A stretch of DNA of 64,000 bases from Pontibacter anaerobius (GCF_026241195.1 NZ_JAPFQO010000011.1:62001-126000), one strand, 5' to 3'. Shown: positions 1 through 10,257, counted from the first letter of the stretch. Numbers and translations are program-made. The notes: a model not told the origin generated them from the letters alone.

Positions 1-63
1 ACAAAACGCATGGTGGCGTGATACCCTTACCTGCCATGTATGGACAAAGACAAATATAAAACT

Positions 64-216
64 ATGGGAAATTTACTTTACATCATCGCCGTAGTGCTGG
101 TGATCTTTTGGCTGATCGGCTTCCTGGGATTCCCGGATGCTGTTGGCGGAATAATTCATGTGCTGTTGGTGCTAGCCGTTGTTGCGGTGCTGTTGCGCCT
201 AATCAGGAGTGCTTAA
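64..216 (+). CDS. lmo0937-family (DUF5670) small membrane protein, copy 1
   Basis: This 50-residue protein starts MGNLLYIIAVVL and is almost entirely two hydrophobic helices, at about residues 4-20 and 27-46, joined by a short turn with FLGFPDAVGG. That pattern and the length match the lmo0937/DUF5670 family of tiny membrane proteins, whose biochemical role is unknown. The next gene (280-429) is a near copy, so the pair is a tandem duplication and probably co-transcribed, with only 63 bases between them. It is too short for usual ORF cut-offs, but the conservation between the two copies at protein level supports real coding. Confidence 0.85.
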   Translation: MGNLLYIIAVVLVIFWLIGFLGFPDAVGGIIHVLLVLAVVAVLLRLIRSA

Positions 217-279
217 CCCTCAGCGTGTATTTACGTTAAAAGAAAAAAATCAACTCAAACACTATAAATAGACAAAACT

Positions 280-429
280 ATGGGAAATTTATTGTATATA
301 ATAGCTGTGGTACTCGTGATCATCTGGCTGATCGGTTTCCTAGGATTCCCTGATGCAGTTGGTGGTCTGATTCACATTCTGCTAGTGATCGCAATTATTG
401 TAGTGCTGCTTCGCCTCATACGGGGTTGA
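280..429 (+). CDS. lmo0937-family (DUF5670) small membrane protein, copy 2
   Basis: This 49-residue protein is nearly identical to the product of 64-216: both begin MGNLLYIIAVVLVI and both end in LLRLIR plus one or two residues. The differences are mostly conservative (F/I, V/I, L/I), and many codons differ silently, which indicates purifying selection on the protein. It has two predicted membrane helices and no signal peptide. The gene ends just before a strong bidirectional terminator. Its function is unknown; members of this family are often described around stress or envelope genes, but nothing in the sequence proves a role. Confidence 0.85.
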   Translation: MGNLLYIIAVVLVIIWLIGFLGFPDAVGGLIHILLVIAIIVVLLRLIRG

Positions 430-449
430 TAAAAGCCTTACTTTAAAAT

Positions 450-487
450 AAAATGGGCTGCCATTAGATTGGCAGCCCATTTTTTAT
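450..487. terminator. bidirectional intrinsic terminator
   Basis: An 11-base stem (ATGGGCTGCCA / TGGCAGCCCAT) closes a 6-base loop. It is flanked by A-rich sequence on the left and TTTTTT on the right, so it can end transcription from the plus-strand small membrane genes and from the minus-strand gene that stops at 501. Confidence 0.9.
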
Positions 488-500
488 GCTCACTCGTACA

Positions 501-1214
501 CTATCTTCTTGTAAAAGGAACGTTAAACCCTACCCGTATCACCGGGTTACTATAGGGGTTTATAGGGTCATCGTTCCCATTATACAGCAGCAGCATATCA
601 AAATACCCGTTATTGGAGAAACGCTGGCGGTAGCCAATTCCAATCATAGGTATGGTTAAGGCTGTGCGGTCAATATGCCGTCTTCCGGTCACGTCATAGT
701 AAGGTACTGCTACACTTAACACCTCTGCCTCAGCATGAGCTAGTACTGCACCATCTCCAATATTGAACATCTCAAGTTGCGCAAGCCCGCGACCCCCATA
801 GTGGTGCAGGTTAAAGCCCTCGCCGCTCTCGTAGTGGTACACACCGCCCACACCCGCATACAGCTTCGGTGTAAGGGCATAGCTTATGGTTGGCAATAAC
901 GAGATGCTGGTGTAAGTGCCAAATTGCAGGCCAAAGCTTCCGCCAAAGTATAACCTGTCGATAAAACGCAGCTGCTCCTCGGGTTGCGCTTCCCTTTCCT
1001 GCTGTTGCACTACCTCCGGTTCCGGCTCCGGCTGTTCTCTTACCCGTGGCTGCGGTCGTGGCCTTGGCTGCTCCACAGGGGCAGGAGGCCCGGTAGGCAG
1101 TTCCGGTTTGCGGTAGGTGGTGTCAGGCACCTGTGCAGCGGCCCCTGTGCTTGCAAACAGTACAAACAAAAGCGGCAACAAAAGAGGAGTAAGGTGGCGC
1201 GAAGGCGTCAGCAT
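501..1214 (-). CDS. Exported protein with proline-rich linker and outer-membrane beta-barrel-like domain
   Basis: The 237-residue product begins with a classic signal peptide (about residues 1-28, hydrophobic core LLLPLLFVLFAS, then GAAAQ). A linker of about 35 residues rich in Pro, Glu and Arg follows. The rest, from about residue 85, alternates polar and aromatic residues in short strands (for example GGSFGLQFGTYTSISLLP and YAGVGGVYHYESGEG), as in 8-stranded outer-membrane barrels. No named family is recognised. The gene lies 31 bases downstream of the ABC-F gene on the same strand, so the two are probably one transcript ending at the terminator at 450-487. A periplasm-spanning linker plus barrel is an inference. 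Confidence 0.65.
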   Translation of the reverse strand: MLTPSRHLTPLLLPLLFVLFASTGAAAQVPDTTYRKPELPTGPPAPVEQPRPRPQPRVREQPEPEPEVVQQQEREAQPEEQLRFIDRLYFGGSFGLQFGTYTSISLLPTISYALTPKLYAGVGGVYHYESGEGFNLHHYGGRGLAQLEMFNIGDGAVLAHAEAEVLSVAVPYYDVTGRRHIDRTALTIPMIGIGYRQRFSNNGYFDMLLLYNGNDDPINPYSNPVIRVGFNVPFTRR

Positions 1215-1245
1215 AGTTCTGCAGGTATAGTTTTTAACTTGTCCT

Positions 1246-3210
<1,965 letters not shown>

Positions 3211-3681
3211 ATGGCTTCTGCTAAAGTCTCTTTTCAGAACATTGCTATTAAGTATGGTTTACTGGTAGGTGTGGCACACATAGTATATTTTCTGGTGATG
3301 CGCGTACTAGGCCTAACCGACATTGTTGAGCTCTCTTACCTGAGCGGTATATTCCTTATCATCGGAATTGTAATTGCCATCTCTAAGTTCAAACGGCTGA
3401 ACAATGGCCTCATTAAGTACTTTGATGGGCTGGGGATAGGCTTGATCACCGCCTTTACATCATCGCTTATAATTGCGTTGTTCCTGGTGCTGTACGTAAC
3501 GGTGCTGGATAAGACGTATCTTGAGGCGCTGAGCGCAAGCTCTCTTTTCCCGGAGGGGCTTTCTGTGCTCTCTATGTTCTGGATAGCTGTAGCTCATGGC
3601 ACATGGCCGGGGTTCATCATCGGCTTTATTGCCATGCAGTGGTTCAAGAGCCCGGAACATACCATGCCTAACCAAGTATAA
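3211..3681 (+). CDS. DUF4199-family membrane protein, first of tandem pair
   Basis: A 156-residue integral membrane protein with four hydrophobic segments, at roughly residues 14-34, 41-58, 75-98 and 118-142. The opening (IAIKYGLLVGVAHIVYF) and the amphipathic loop around FDGLGIGLITAF are typical of DUF4199, a family largely confined to Bacteroidota and of unknown function. The gene directly downstream (3734-4192) encodes a paralogue with the same topology and the same C-terminal FIAMQWFK motif, so the two arose by tandem duplication and probably share a transcript. Confidence 0.8.
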   Translation: MASAKVSFQNIAIKYGLLVGVAHIVYFLVMRVLGLTDIVELSYLSGIFLIIGIVIAISKFKRLNNGLIKYFDGLGIGLITAFTSSLIIALFLVLYVTVLDKTYLEALSASSLFPEGLSVLSMFWIAVAHGTWPGFIIGFIAMQWFKSPEHTMPNQV

Positions 3682-3733
3682 AGCTGCGTACTGCTAAGAA
3701 CGATTACCGAAACACCCTTAACTAAATACTACT

Positions 3734-4192
3734 ATGGAAAAGATTGGCCTCAAATATGGCCTGCTTACAGCTGCGGCACTGATTATATATTTTTTTCTGA
3801 TGAAGCTGCTGGGGCTGGTGCACGTCATTGAGCTGCGTTTCCTGAACGGCCTGATTATGGCCGTGGGCGTAGTTCTCGCCATTCGGGCATATAGACTGGT
3901 AATGGATGGCCAGATTTCATACTTCAAAGGGCTTGGCACCGGAATTATAACTGCTGTGGTGGGCACCGTTATTTTTGCCGCTTTTATGGTGGTGTATGTA
4001 AAAACAGGTGGGGAGTCGCTGATTGAAATGCTGTCGGCGGAGCGATATTTTGGCGAGAGGGTAGAGGCGACGCCGGGCGTGGTCATCTTCTCGGTGCTGT
4101 TCCTGGAGGGCATCATTTCCGGTGTGATGATCTCCTTTATAGCCATGCAGTGGTTTAAGCAACGCCAACACAAGGTGCCCGGGGCTCCTTAA
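3734..4192 (+). CDS. DUF4199-family membrane protein, second of tandem pair
   Basis: A 152-residue, four-helix membrane protein paralogous to the gene just upstream. Shared landmarks are KYGLLTAAALIIYF near the N-terminus, YFKGLGTGIITA in the middle and SFIAMQWFK near the C-terminus. Only 52 bases separate the two genes. As with the first copy, the DUF4199 family has no established function. The gene ends 33 bases before a long perfect palindrome that separates it from the convergent gene at 4289-4522. Confidence 0.8.
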   Translation: MEKIGLKYGLLTAAALIIYFFLMKLLGLVHVIELRFLNGLIMAVGVVLAIRAYRLVMDGQISYFKGLGTGIITAVVGTVIFAAFMVVYVKTGGESLIEMLSAERYFGERVEATPGVVIFSVLFLEGIISGVMISFIAMQWFKQRQHKVPGAP

Positions 4193-4225
4193 TAGCATAG
4201 TATATATAATATATAGGATTTACTT

Positions 4226-4279
4226 AGCACAAACAGAAGGGCCGGTCATGAATTCATGACCGGCCCTTCTGTTTGTGCT
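4226..4279. repeat. 54-base perfect palindrome between convergent genes
   Basis: The left arm runs from 4226 (AGCACAAACAGAAGGGCC...) to 4252 and the right arm from 4253 to 4279, and they are exact reverse complements over all 27 positions with no spacer. The centre is TGAATTCA. It sits between the stop codons of the convergent genes ending at 4192 and 4289. It could act as a transcription terminator on both strands, although neither flank has a strong T-tract. Confidence 0.9.
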
Positions 4280-4288
4280 GTATGTTCT

Positions 4289-4522
4289 TTACTTAACTAT
4301 ACTGTCTGGCCGTTGAATAATCTGTATCACAACTTCATGCAGGTCACCTTCTTTGTCCTCCAGCTTAAAGATAACCATCGGGTTGTCAGCATCATGGATA
4401 GATTTTGTATCTATTACCCGCTCACCTTCGTCCAATTTTGTTTCTAGTTGATCCGTCAGGTCTTTCACGGCTCTTGCGAAAGTTACCTCTAGTTTACTCG
4501 GGTTGTAAAACCTTGTCCTCAT
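4289..4522 (-). CDS. Small conserved-looking hypothetical protein
   Basis: The 77-residue product has no signal peptide and no membrane segment. It reads as a short alpha/beta protein: a basic N-terminus (MRTRFYNPSKLEV), an acidic helix (KDLTDQLETKLDEGERV), then two beta-like stretches (PMVIFKLEDKEG and HEVVIQIIQRPD). I do not recognise the family. It stands alone, convergent with the DUF4199 pair, with about 310 bases of AT-rich sequence upstream. Coding is supported by codon structure and by its position between a palindrome and a promoter-sized spacer. Confidence 0.6.
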   Translation of the reverse strand: MRTRFYNPSKLEVTFARAVKDLTDQLETKLDEGERVIDTKSIHDADNPMVIFKLEDKEGDLHEVVIQIIQRPDSIVK

Positions 4523-4832
4523 ATCGTTTTTATTAAATCGAAACCTTATTAATTAAGGTGTTTCGCGGTTATACTTGCAAAAAATCCTATTAAAGAATTC
4601 ATATATAAGGTATACCTGAAACAAGGGCTATGGTTACGAAAGTGACGGGTTATTTAGTGAATACTTGTAGGCTATAGCTTTAATAAATAATATTTTGTGC
4701 GACAATGTAAAAAAGTTAAAAAAAATACATAAAAAATATAATATTCAGATATTTTTCCTAACTTGCGCAAGCATTGTACGTTTAAGACAGCTAAAGGATC
4801 ATTTAACTACTAACACGTATTATACTTTCAAA
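4523..4832. other. AT-rich divergent promoter region
   Basis: These 310 bases lie between the divergent genes at 4289-4522 and 4833-5228. The region is strikingly AT-rich, especially 4680-4760 with runs of A and T, and carries one TATACTT word at about 4573 and another just before the downstream start. No ORF or hairpin terminator is evident; it most likely holds the two promoters. Confidence 0.45.
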
Positions 4833-5228
4833 ATGAAAAAATCTTTACTAATACTTGTACTGGTGTTGATAGGAGCAACTAGCTATGCCCAGCGTTTACA
4901 CCCAACTGACGACGCGCTGGATATGGTTGTGTTATCGATGGAGGTAGACGGGCCGACCATGGCAAGTATGGAAATGAAAGAGGAACTGAGCCTGACGGAG
5001 CAGCAGTTCAACAAGGTAACTCAGCTAAACAACAGCCGTTACCAGCAGCTGCAGCAGGCAGAGGCAAGTTTCTCCACCGACCCGCAATCGCGCTCTAAGG
5101 AGCTAAGAAATATTCAGCTGAAAAACGACAGGAATCTGATTGGCGTACTGACACAGAAGCAGCTGCGCGAGTACCAGAAACTGGAAGGAAGGCTGGATTC
5201 GCAGCTGATTACCGAGAACGAAGAATAA
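4833..5228 (+). CDS. Small exported protein, Spy/LTXXQ-like
   Basis: The start at 4833 gives 131 residues with a textbook signal peptide (MKKSLLILVLVLIGATSYAQ, cleavage after AQ). An upstream in-frame start at 4695 would add a tail with no such signal and is less likely. The mature part is helical and glutamine-rich, with a LSLTEQQFNKV motif near residue 51 and LTQKQLREYQKL near residue 109, the two LTxxQ-type helices seen in Spy/CpxP-like periplasmic chaperones and their Bacteroidota relatives. A periplasmic stress or chaperone role is therefore plausible but not shown. It ends at a terminator shared with the convergent lipoprotein gene. Confidence 0.7.
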   Translation: MKKSLLILVLVLIGATSYAQRLHPTDDALDMVVLSMEVDGPTMASMEMKEELSLTEQQFNKVTQLNNSRYQQLQQAEASFSTDPQSRSKELRNIQLKNDRNLIGVLTQKQLREYQKLEGRLDSQLITENEE

Positions 5229-5248
5229 GATAGTATTGAAAACCATAA

Positions 5249-5288
5249 AAACAGCAAAGCCCGGGTTTTACTCGGGCTTTGCTGTTTC
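5249..5288. terminator. bidirectional intrinsic terminator
   Basis: AACAGCAAAGCCCG and CGGGCTTTGCTGTT form a 14-base stem with a short TTTTA-type loop. The right arm overlaps the last codons of the minus-strand gene at 5268, so one hairpin serves both convergent genes. Confidence 0.85.
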
Positions 5289-5675
5289 TGTTACTGGCTT
5301 ATAGTAGGTTATTTCAGATACTTTGCCGAGGGAGTTTATGCGCACCTGCACGCGGTTTGCCTCCGACATTCGTGTGCGCCGGTCCTGACACTGGGCACCG
5401 GGCTCTATGTAATAGAAGTAGATGCGCTGGCTGCGCTCCATCAGTTCCTCGCTATCGGGCTTGCCCAGTACGTTGCGCACCACATACTCTTTCTTGCCAT
5501 ACATCTCTTTCCGGATCAACTCAAAGTCATCCACCAGTTCGGCTCGCTGGTTGTCGCACCCAAAGCGGTCGTTTTTCCAGGTGGTGCTGTCAAAGTCTTT
5601 CAGGCTATCTGGTGTGGTGCAGGCTGCCAGCAGCAGGAGGCCTATACTTTGCGCTATAATAGATCGTTTTGCCAT
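5268..5675 (-). CDS. Small lipoprotein, possibly BamE/SmpA-like fold
   Basis: A 135-residue lipoprotein: a basic start, a hydrophobic core and lipobox LAAC with Cys19. The mature region contains RKEMYGKKEYVVRNVLGKPD, which resembles the helix-then-'LGxP' turn of SmpA/BamE-type small lipoproteins, followed by strands YFYYIEPGAQC and RVQVRINSLGKVSEITYY. It has two further cysteines (about residues 40 and 96) that could pair. The BamE comparison is a guess from local pattern only. The gene stands alone, convergent with the Spy-like gene. Confidence 0.65.
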   Translation of the reverse strand: MAKRSIIAQSIGLLLLAACTTPDSLKDFDSTTWKNDRFGCDNQRAELVDDFELIRKEMYGKKEYVVRNVLGKPDSEELMERSQRIYFYYIEPGAQCQDRRTRMSEANRVQVRINSLGKVSEITYYKPVTETAKPE

Positions 5676-5943
5676 AGTCTTAATTTACTGCCATAAAGTT
5701 GCAGCAAGATCTTTTGCCACACAAGGCAAAGCCAAAATAATCGGTAAATTGTATTTATACTATATATTGTTAGATAGTAGTGGTAATTTGCGGCCTTAGC
5801 AGCTATAGCTATTGCATTTTATATAAAAACGTCTTAGTTTAAGTCTATAGATGCTATATAGAATTTACAGCCATGGAACAATTTGCACGGTTTTCCATGT
5901 TGCTTTAGCCGAACTCATATAACAGAAAGCTTAATCTAAACTT

Positions 5944-6756
5944 ATGGTAAGAGTGTTTTTAACTGCAATCACCCTCGGTCTTCTTTCCTTTACTTCTGCT
6001 GCCCCTGATCATGCAGTTGCCACACCGGCTGCTACTTTGGCGGATACAAAAGAGGTAATCGCAAATAACGCTGGTGGTGCTGCGGCTGCAAAAGAGGCGG
6101 CTTTTGACAATCATGTGCAGGAGCTTTACAATGCGGCAGGTTTAAAACAGAAAGGCCTGTCTTACGAGGTCTTTGAGAAGGCTGTGGTAGGGTTTCAGAA
6201 CTTCAAGCGCCTGCAGGTGGTGGCCCCGAAGAAATCCATAATTTCAGTAGTCGATTTTACAAAGCCCAGCTCACAGAAGCGCCTCTGGATTATAGACCTG
6301 AACGCCAAAAAAGTACTTTTTAATACACTGGTGGCACATGGCCGCAATACCGGCCAGGATAAAGCCACCCAGTTCTCCAACACTTCCGGTTCTTATATGA
6401 GCAGTCTCGGCTTTTACCTGACCGACGCCACTTACTTTGGTAAGCATGGCCTCTCACTGCGCCTGCAGGGGATGGATGAGGGGTATAACTCCAATGCCAT
6501 GGAAAGAGCCATTGTGGTACACGGAGCCGATTACGTTAGCGAGAATTTTGTAAAGCAGTATGGCCGTCTGGGCCGCAGCCTGGGGTGCCCATCCGTACCG
6601 AAGGAGATCTCCAAAGATGTGATTGAGACGATCAAAGACAAATCAGTGCTGTACATCCACGGCAACGACAGCAAGTATACTTCCCGCTTCTTGGATGACA
6701 GCAAGGCAGTGGAATACTATGCCGCCAAGGCCGCCACTGATGTGATGAGCATCTAA
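5944..6756 (+). CDS. Murein L,D-transpeptidase catalytic-domain protein (YkuD_2 type)
   Basis: A 270-residue exported protein with a signal peptide (about residues 1-20, ending in SFTSAAPDHA). The catalytic region begins near residue 95 (SVVDFTKPSSQKRLWIIDL) and contains the family landmarks: VLFNTLVAHGRNTG, the His motif IVVHGADYV near residue 183, and the active-site Cys motif GRSLGCPSVP near residue 209. These identify the PF13645-type L,D-transpeptidase-like family of Bacteroidota and Proteobacteria, which is expected to act on peptidoglycan in the periplasm. A gene-length 5' region (5676-5943) without an ORF precedes it and a strong terminator follows. Confidence 0.85.
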   Translation: MVRVFLTAITLGLLSFTSAAPDHAVATPAATLADTKEVIANNAGGAAAAKEAAFDNHVQELYNAAGLKQKGLSYEVFEKAVVGFQNFKRLQVVAPKKSIISVVDFTKPSSQKRLWIIDLNAKKVLFNTLVAHGRNTGQDKATQFSNTSGSYMSSLGFYLTDATYFGKHGLSLRLQGMDEGYNSNAMERAIVVHGADYVSENFVKQYGRLGRSLGCPSVPKEISKDVIETIKDKSVLYIHGNDSKYTSRFLDDSKAVEYYAAKAATDVMSI

Positions 6757-6775
6757 GTCGGTCTCTCTGAAAATA

Positions 6776-6817
6776 TAAAAGCCACCTGCTATACTTTTAG
6801 CAGGTGGCTTTTTTTTG
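6776..6817 (+). terminator. intrinsic terminator with TATACTT in loop
   Basis: AAAGCCACCTGCTA and TAGCAGGTGGCTTT form a long stem followed by T8. The loop and upper stem contain the window-wide word TATACTT. Confidence 0.9.
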
Positions 6818-6835
6818 TACGTATCCGTTAGATGG

Positions 6836-7033
6836 TTATGCTTCGTCTTTCGTGGTTTTAACCAGATTTATTCCTGCGAAGAAGAAAATCAGGCCAACCA
6901 CAAACGGAACGGCGGAAGTATACTTGCCTACCACGCCGCCATCACCCCCCATCAGGAAGGCGTAGGCACCCCATATGATACCCACAATACCCAATACTGT
7001 GAGAATGGTGCCGAATGTTCGTTTCTGGTTCAT
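6836..7033 (-). CDS. Small two-helix membrane protein
   Basis: Starting at the internal ATG (MNQKRTFGTILTV) gives 65 residues. A start seven codons upstream (7054) is possible. Two hydrophobic helices (about residues 6-25 and 38-55) flank a glycine-rich loop (MGGDGGVVG). There is no signal peptide and no recognised family, though small double-helix inner-membrane proteins of this size are common in Bacteroidota. It is convergent with the L,D-transpeptidase and uses the same terminator region. Confidence 0.6.
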   Translation of the reverse strand: MNQKRTFGTILTVLGIVGIIWGAYAFLMGGDGGVVGKYTSAVPFVVGLIFFFAGINLVKTTKDEA

Positions 7034-7269
7034 GGTTCTGTTTATTTGTTTCACTTAAGTGCAGCCTAATGCTGCAAGCATGTCTTATTACGAGAACCGC
7101 GGCATAAAGTATACAATACTGCTATATATCTGCCTGCTGTTGCCCCGCACCTGCCCCCAAAGAATTCGAAGTATGACTTCTTCTAAAGAACACAACCAGC
7201 GCCCACGGCTACACGTTTTCTTTGTACCATTTGCATGTTTGGCAGTGGTTGTTAACGGATACTATAATC

Positions 7270-8082
7270 ATGAGAGGAGCAATAAAATTTATAATCGCAC
7301 TGCTGGTGGCTGCTGTGTCGTTAGTTACCTATTGGTGCAGTTCAGAGCAGAATGAGTTCACCGGCGAGGAACAGCGCGTGGACATGACCGTGGAGCAGGA
7401 GATAGCGCTGGGCCTGCAGGCGGCCCCGCAGATGGCGGAGCAGTACGGCGGCCTGCACCCCGACCAGCAGGCAGCCCAAGAGGTGAAAGCCATCGGGCAA
7501 CGGCTGGTGCAGAGCACACGGGTAAAGGAAACACCTTATGAGTTTGATTTTCATTTGCTTGCCGATGAACAGACGGTAAATGCCTTTGCTTTGCCTGGTG
7601 GCCAGATATTTATCACGGCTGGTTTGCTGAGGCGCCTGGAGTCTGAGGGGCAGCTTGCCGGGGTGCTAGGCCATGAGATTGGGCATGTGGTGGCGCGGCA
7701 CTCGGCGCAGCAGCTGGCCAAGGCAAAGCTAACACAAGGTCTTACCGGCGCAGCCGCCATCGCTACGTATGATCCGGACAACCCTGCCAGCCGATCCGGA
7801 GCTGCAGTGGCCGCCATGATCGGGCAACTGGTAAACATGAGCTATGGCCGTGAAGATGAACTGGAGTCGGATGTGCTGGCGGTGGAGCTTACCGGAAATG
7901 CAGGGTATGATCCCCGTTCCATGGTGCGGGTGATGCAGATACTGGAGGAGGCGAGCGGTGGGGCAGGTGGTGGACCTGAGTTCATGCAGACGCACCCTAA
8001 CCCAGGCAATCGTGTGGCAAAGATCGAGGCCGCCATACAGGAGCAGTATCCGAATGGTCTGCCTGAGGGCTTAACCGAATAA
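7270..8082 (+). CDS. M48-family metalloprotease, exported
   Basis: With the start at 7270 (MRGAIKFIIALLVAAV) the 270-residue protein has an N-terminal membrane anchor or signal segment. The zinc site HEIGH is at residues 135-139, and the third ligand is likely the Glu in REDELESD near residue 200. FALPGGQIFITAGLL upstream of the site and MQTHPNPGNRVAKI near the C-terminus are hallmarks of periplasmic M48 proteases of the LoiP/BepA type. These cut damaged outer-membrane or periplasmic proteins. A second M48 gene lies at 16018-16851. The longer ORF start at 7222 would place polar sequence before the anchor and is less likely. Confidence 0.88.
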   Translation: MRGAIKFIIALLVAAVSLVTYWCSSEQNEFTGEEQRVDMTVEQEIALGLQAAPQMAEQYGGLHPDQQAAQEVKAIGQRLVQSTRVKETPYEFDFHLLADEQTVNAFALPGGQIFITAGLLRRLESEGQLAGVLGHEIGHVVARHSAQQLAKAKLTQGLTGAAAIATYDPDNPASRSGAAVAAMIGQLVNMSYGREDELESDVLAVELTGNAGYDPRSMVRVMQILEEASGGAGGGPEFMQTHPNPGNRVAKIEAAIQEQYPNGLPEGLTE

Positions 8083-8161
8083 TCAGCAAGCAAACACGTT
8101 TACCGTACCACCCAACGAGTTGTTCTGCGTATGGAGAACAACAGAAAAGACACAAAACAGA

Positions 8162-9058
8162 ATGGAGCTACATAAGCACAGAAACCTACTCTTCGTGCTG
8201 AACCCGATTGCCGGCGATATCGAGAAAGAAGATCTGAAAGAAGACATCGCGGCAATTTGCCAGGAACACGAAATAAAGTATGAAATTTACACCACCACCG
8301 GAGAAAACGATAAGGAGGAACTGAAGAAAAAGCTGGACGGCAACACCTTTGAAGGCGTATACGCGGTTGGAGGCGATGGCACCGTAAGTATGGTAGGCGA
8401 CCTGCTGATTGGCACCGGCACGCCCCTGGGTATTATACCCTTGGGTTCCGGCAACGGTCTTGCAAAAGACCTGGACATACCACAGGATACCGAGGAGGCG
8501 CTGGAGCTCATCCATAAACATGTTGTCCGTAACATCGATACCATCACGCTAAACGGCATGCCCTCCATCCACCTCAGCGACCTTGGTTTTAATGCGCTGG
8601 TGGTACAGCGTTTTTGCGAGGGAGACACACGGGGACCGGGCGCTTACGCCTGGATTGCGCTGCAGGAGTACCTGAGCTATGAGCCGAAACACTACAGGAT
8701 AGAGACAGACTCGGATAGCTTTGAAGGAAAAGCCTTTATGGTGACGGTTGCCAATGCCAATGCCTGGGGCTCTAATGCCAGCATTAATCCGGATGGAATC
8801 CTGAACGACGGTATGTTTGAGATCTGCCTGATAGAGCCTTTCCCAAAGGCTGCCAGCATCGGTATACTTTATAAGCTTTACACAGATAGTATAGACACCA
8901 GCGTGTACACGCGCATCCTGAAGTGCAGGCGCGCCACTATCTATAACCTGGACCACGAGGTGATGCATATTGACGGAGAACCGGTTGATACGACGGAGAA
9001 AATAGAGGTGGAAATGCACGCCAAAAGCCTGAAGGTTATACTTCCAAAAGGGGGTTAG
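8162..9058 (+). CDS. Diacylglycerol/lipid kinase family protein (YegS/BmrU-like)
   Basis: The 298-residue protein beginning MELHKHRNLLFVLNP has the fold markers of the DAGK catalytic family: NPIAG near the N-terminus, the nucleotide loop GGDGTVSMVG (about residues 62-71) and the substrate loop PLGIIPLGSGNGLAKDL. The C-terminal half is a beta sandwich ending with HIDGEPVDTTEKIEVEM, as in YegS. It is expected to phosphorylate a lipid alcohol at the inner membrane. Its stop overlaps the stop of the convergent phosphoesterase gene by four bases. The ORF could open earlier (8120), but 8162 fits the family N-terminus. Confidence 0.88.
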   Translation: MELHKHRNLLFVLNPIAGDIEKEDLKEDIAAICQEHEIKYEIYTTTGENDKEELKKKLDGNTFEGVYAVGGDGTVSMVGDLLIGTGTPLGIIPLGSGNGLAKDLDIPQDTEEALELIHKHVVRNIDTITLNGMPSIHLSDLGFNALVVQRFCEGDTRGPGAYAWIALQEYLSYEPKHYRIETDSDSFEGKAFMVTVANANAWGSNASINPDGILNDGMFEICLIEPFPKAASIGILYKLYTDSIDTSVYTRILKCRRATIYNLDHEVMHIDGEPVDTTEKIEVEMHAKSLKVILPKGG

Positions 9059-10236
9059 ATCCTTTTCCGGAACATCAGAAGGCCATTTTCCTGAGACTCA
9101 GAAACGGTGCGGCACTCTATCCATACTTGCCCGTTGCTGTAGCAGTTTAGCACAAAGAAGCCCAGGTCCTCCAGCGCAAATGTTGCTTTGCCTCCTTTCT
9201 TCACAAAGGCTGTCTTACTACCCGATCCGCTCACGATGTAGTGGTTGCCCTGCACCTCAAAATACTGCAGGTTATGGTCGTGGCCGCCCACATAAATCAG
9301 GTTGTCGTACCGATGGAAGATACGGACCAGGCGTTTGCGCATCTTTTTATACTTGCCATGCGACATATCCTCATAAGCCCCGAACATCTTGCGGTAAAAC
9401 GGGTACAGCGACCCAAACACCGGCAGCGGAATAAGAAAGCGCTTGTGGAGGGCTGTGAGCGGAAAAATGTGCTGCTTAATGGTAAACTTGCCACCGTGCA
9501 TGGCGTTGCTGTAGAGCGGGTGGTGCGCGGTAATAAGTATGCGTTGGTGGCTGTTGCGCTTCAGTAGTTTGTTCAGGCGCACAAAAAACTCTTCGATGTC
9601 AGAATAAGGGCAACCATACTTGCTGCCCATAGGTTTAAAGCCACGCTGCACAAACCACTGCGTGTTTATGACCACCAGCAGCAGGTTATCCGCCAGCTGC
9701 AGACAGCTTGGGCCAGGGCAGCCTTTGGGGGGCAGGTAACTGTCAGGCTGCTGCAGGTGCTCCTCCACGTACTGCTCTTGCCGCAGCTGCTGCTCATAGC
9801 CACCCTCGCGTCCCTTTAGCCAATCGTGGTTGCCGCCCAGAAATATTCCCCGCCCCGGGTAATTTTTTATACTTTCGATAAGGGTGTTGAGCCTAGCCTC
9901 GGCCAGGTCGCGGTGACGGTTACCTGCTTCCGGCAAACCGATGGGGTACAGGTTATCACCCAGAAAAACCATGGTACCTTTTTCACCGACCTGGTGCTGC
10001 CACTGCTGAGCCAGTTGCAGCACCAGGTCGGTGCCGTCGGTGGCAATGGCGCCCACATCACCGAGCAGCGCCACAGAGTGCAGAAGATCAGTATCGGGGG
10101 GCGGTGCGTGGCGCTGCCAACCCACATCCGATAGCTTGTAAAAAGGCTTGCGCCTATACTTGCGTTCCTGCCAGTAGCTAAAGGCGAAGAATGCGAGCAC
10201 GAGTACCGGAACAATGATGAGGAAGTATACCAGCAT
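9055..10236 (-). CDS. Membrane-anchored calcineurin-like metallophosphoesterase
   Basis: The 393-residue product has one N-terminal membrane helix (residues 3-21) and then a metallophosphoesterase domain. Metal-binding motifs appear in order: ALLGDVGA (about residue 57), FLGDNLYP (about 91), GGNHDW (about 134), ITAHHPLY (about 237) and GGHDHNLQYF (about 317). The natural substrate is not evident. It is the last gene of a probable two-gene unit, starting 21 bases after the stop of the Lon-N gene, and overlaps the convergent lipid kinase gene by four bases. Confidence 0.85.
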   Translation of the reverse strand: MLVYFLIIVPVLVLAFFAFSYWQERKYRRKPFYKLSDVGWQRHAPPPDTDLLHSVALLGDVGAIATDGTDLVLQLAQQWQHQVGEKGTMVFLGDNLYPIGLPEAGNRHRDLAEARLNTLIESIKNYPGRGIFLGGNHDWLKGREGGYEQQLRQEQYVEEHLQQPDSYLPPKGCPGPSCLQLADNLLLVVINTQWFVQRGFKPMGSKYGCPYSDIEEFFVRLNKLLKRNSHQRILITAHHPLYSNAMHGGKFTIKQHIFPLTALHKRFLIPLPVFGSLYPFYRKMFGAYEDMSHGKYKKMRKRLVRIFHRYDNLIYVGGHDHNLQYFEVQGNHYIVSGSGSKTAFVKKGGKATFALEDLGFFVLNCYSNGQVWIECRTVSESQENGLLMFRKRI

Positions 10237-10257
10237 ATAGTATAAACAGCGCGGGGC

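Noticed and set aside
6815-7355. Two plus-strand ORFs (6815-7069 and 7059-7355)
   Set aside because: The first is antisense to the small membrane gene. The second overlaps the M48 start in another frame and shows no domain.
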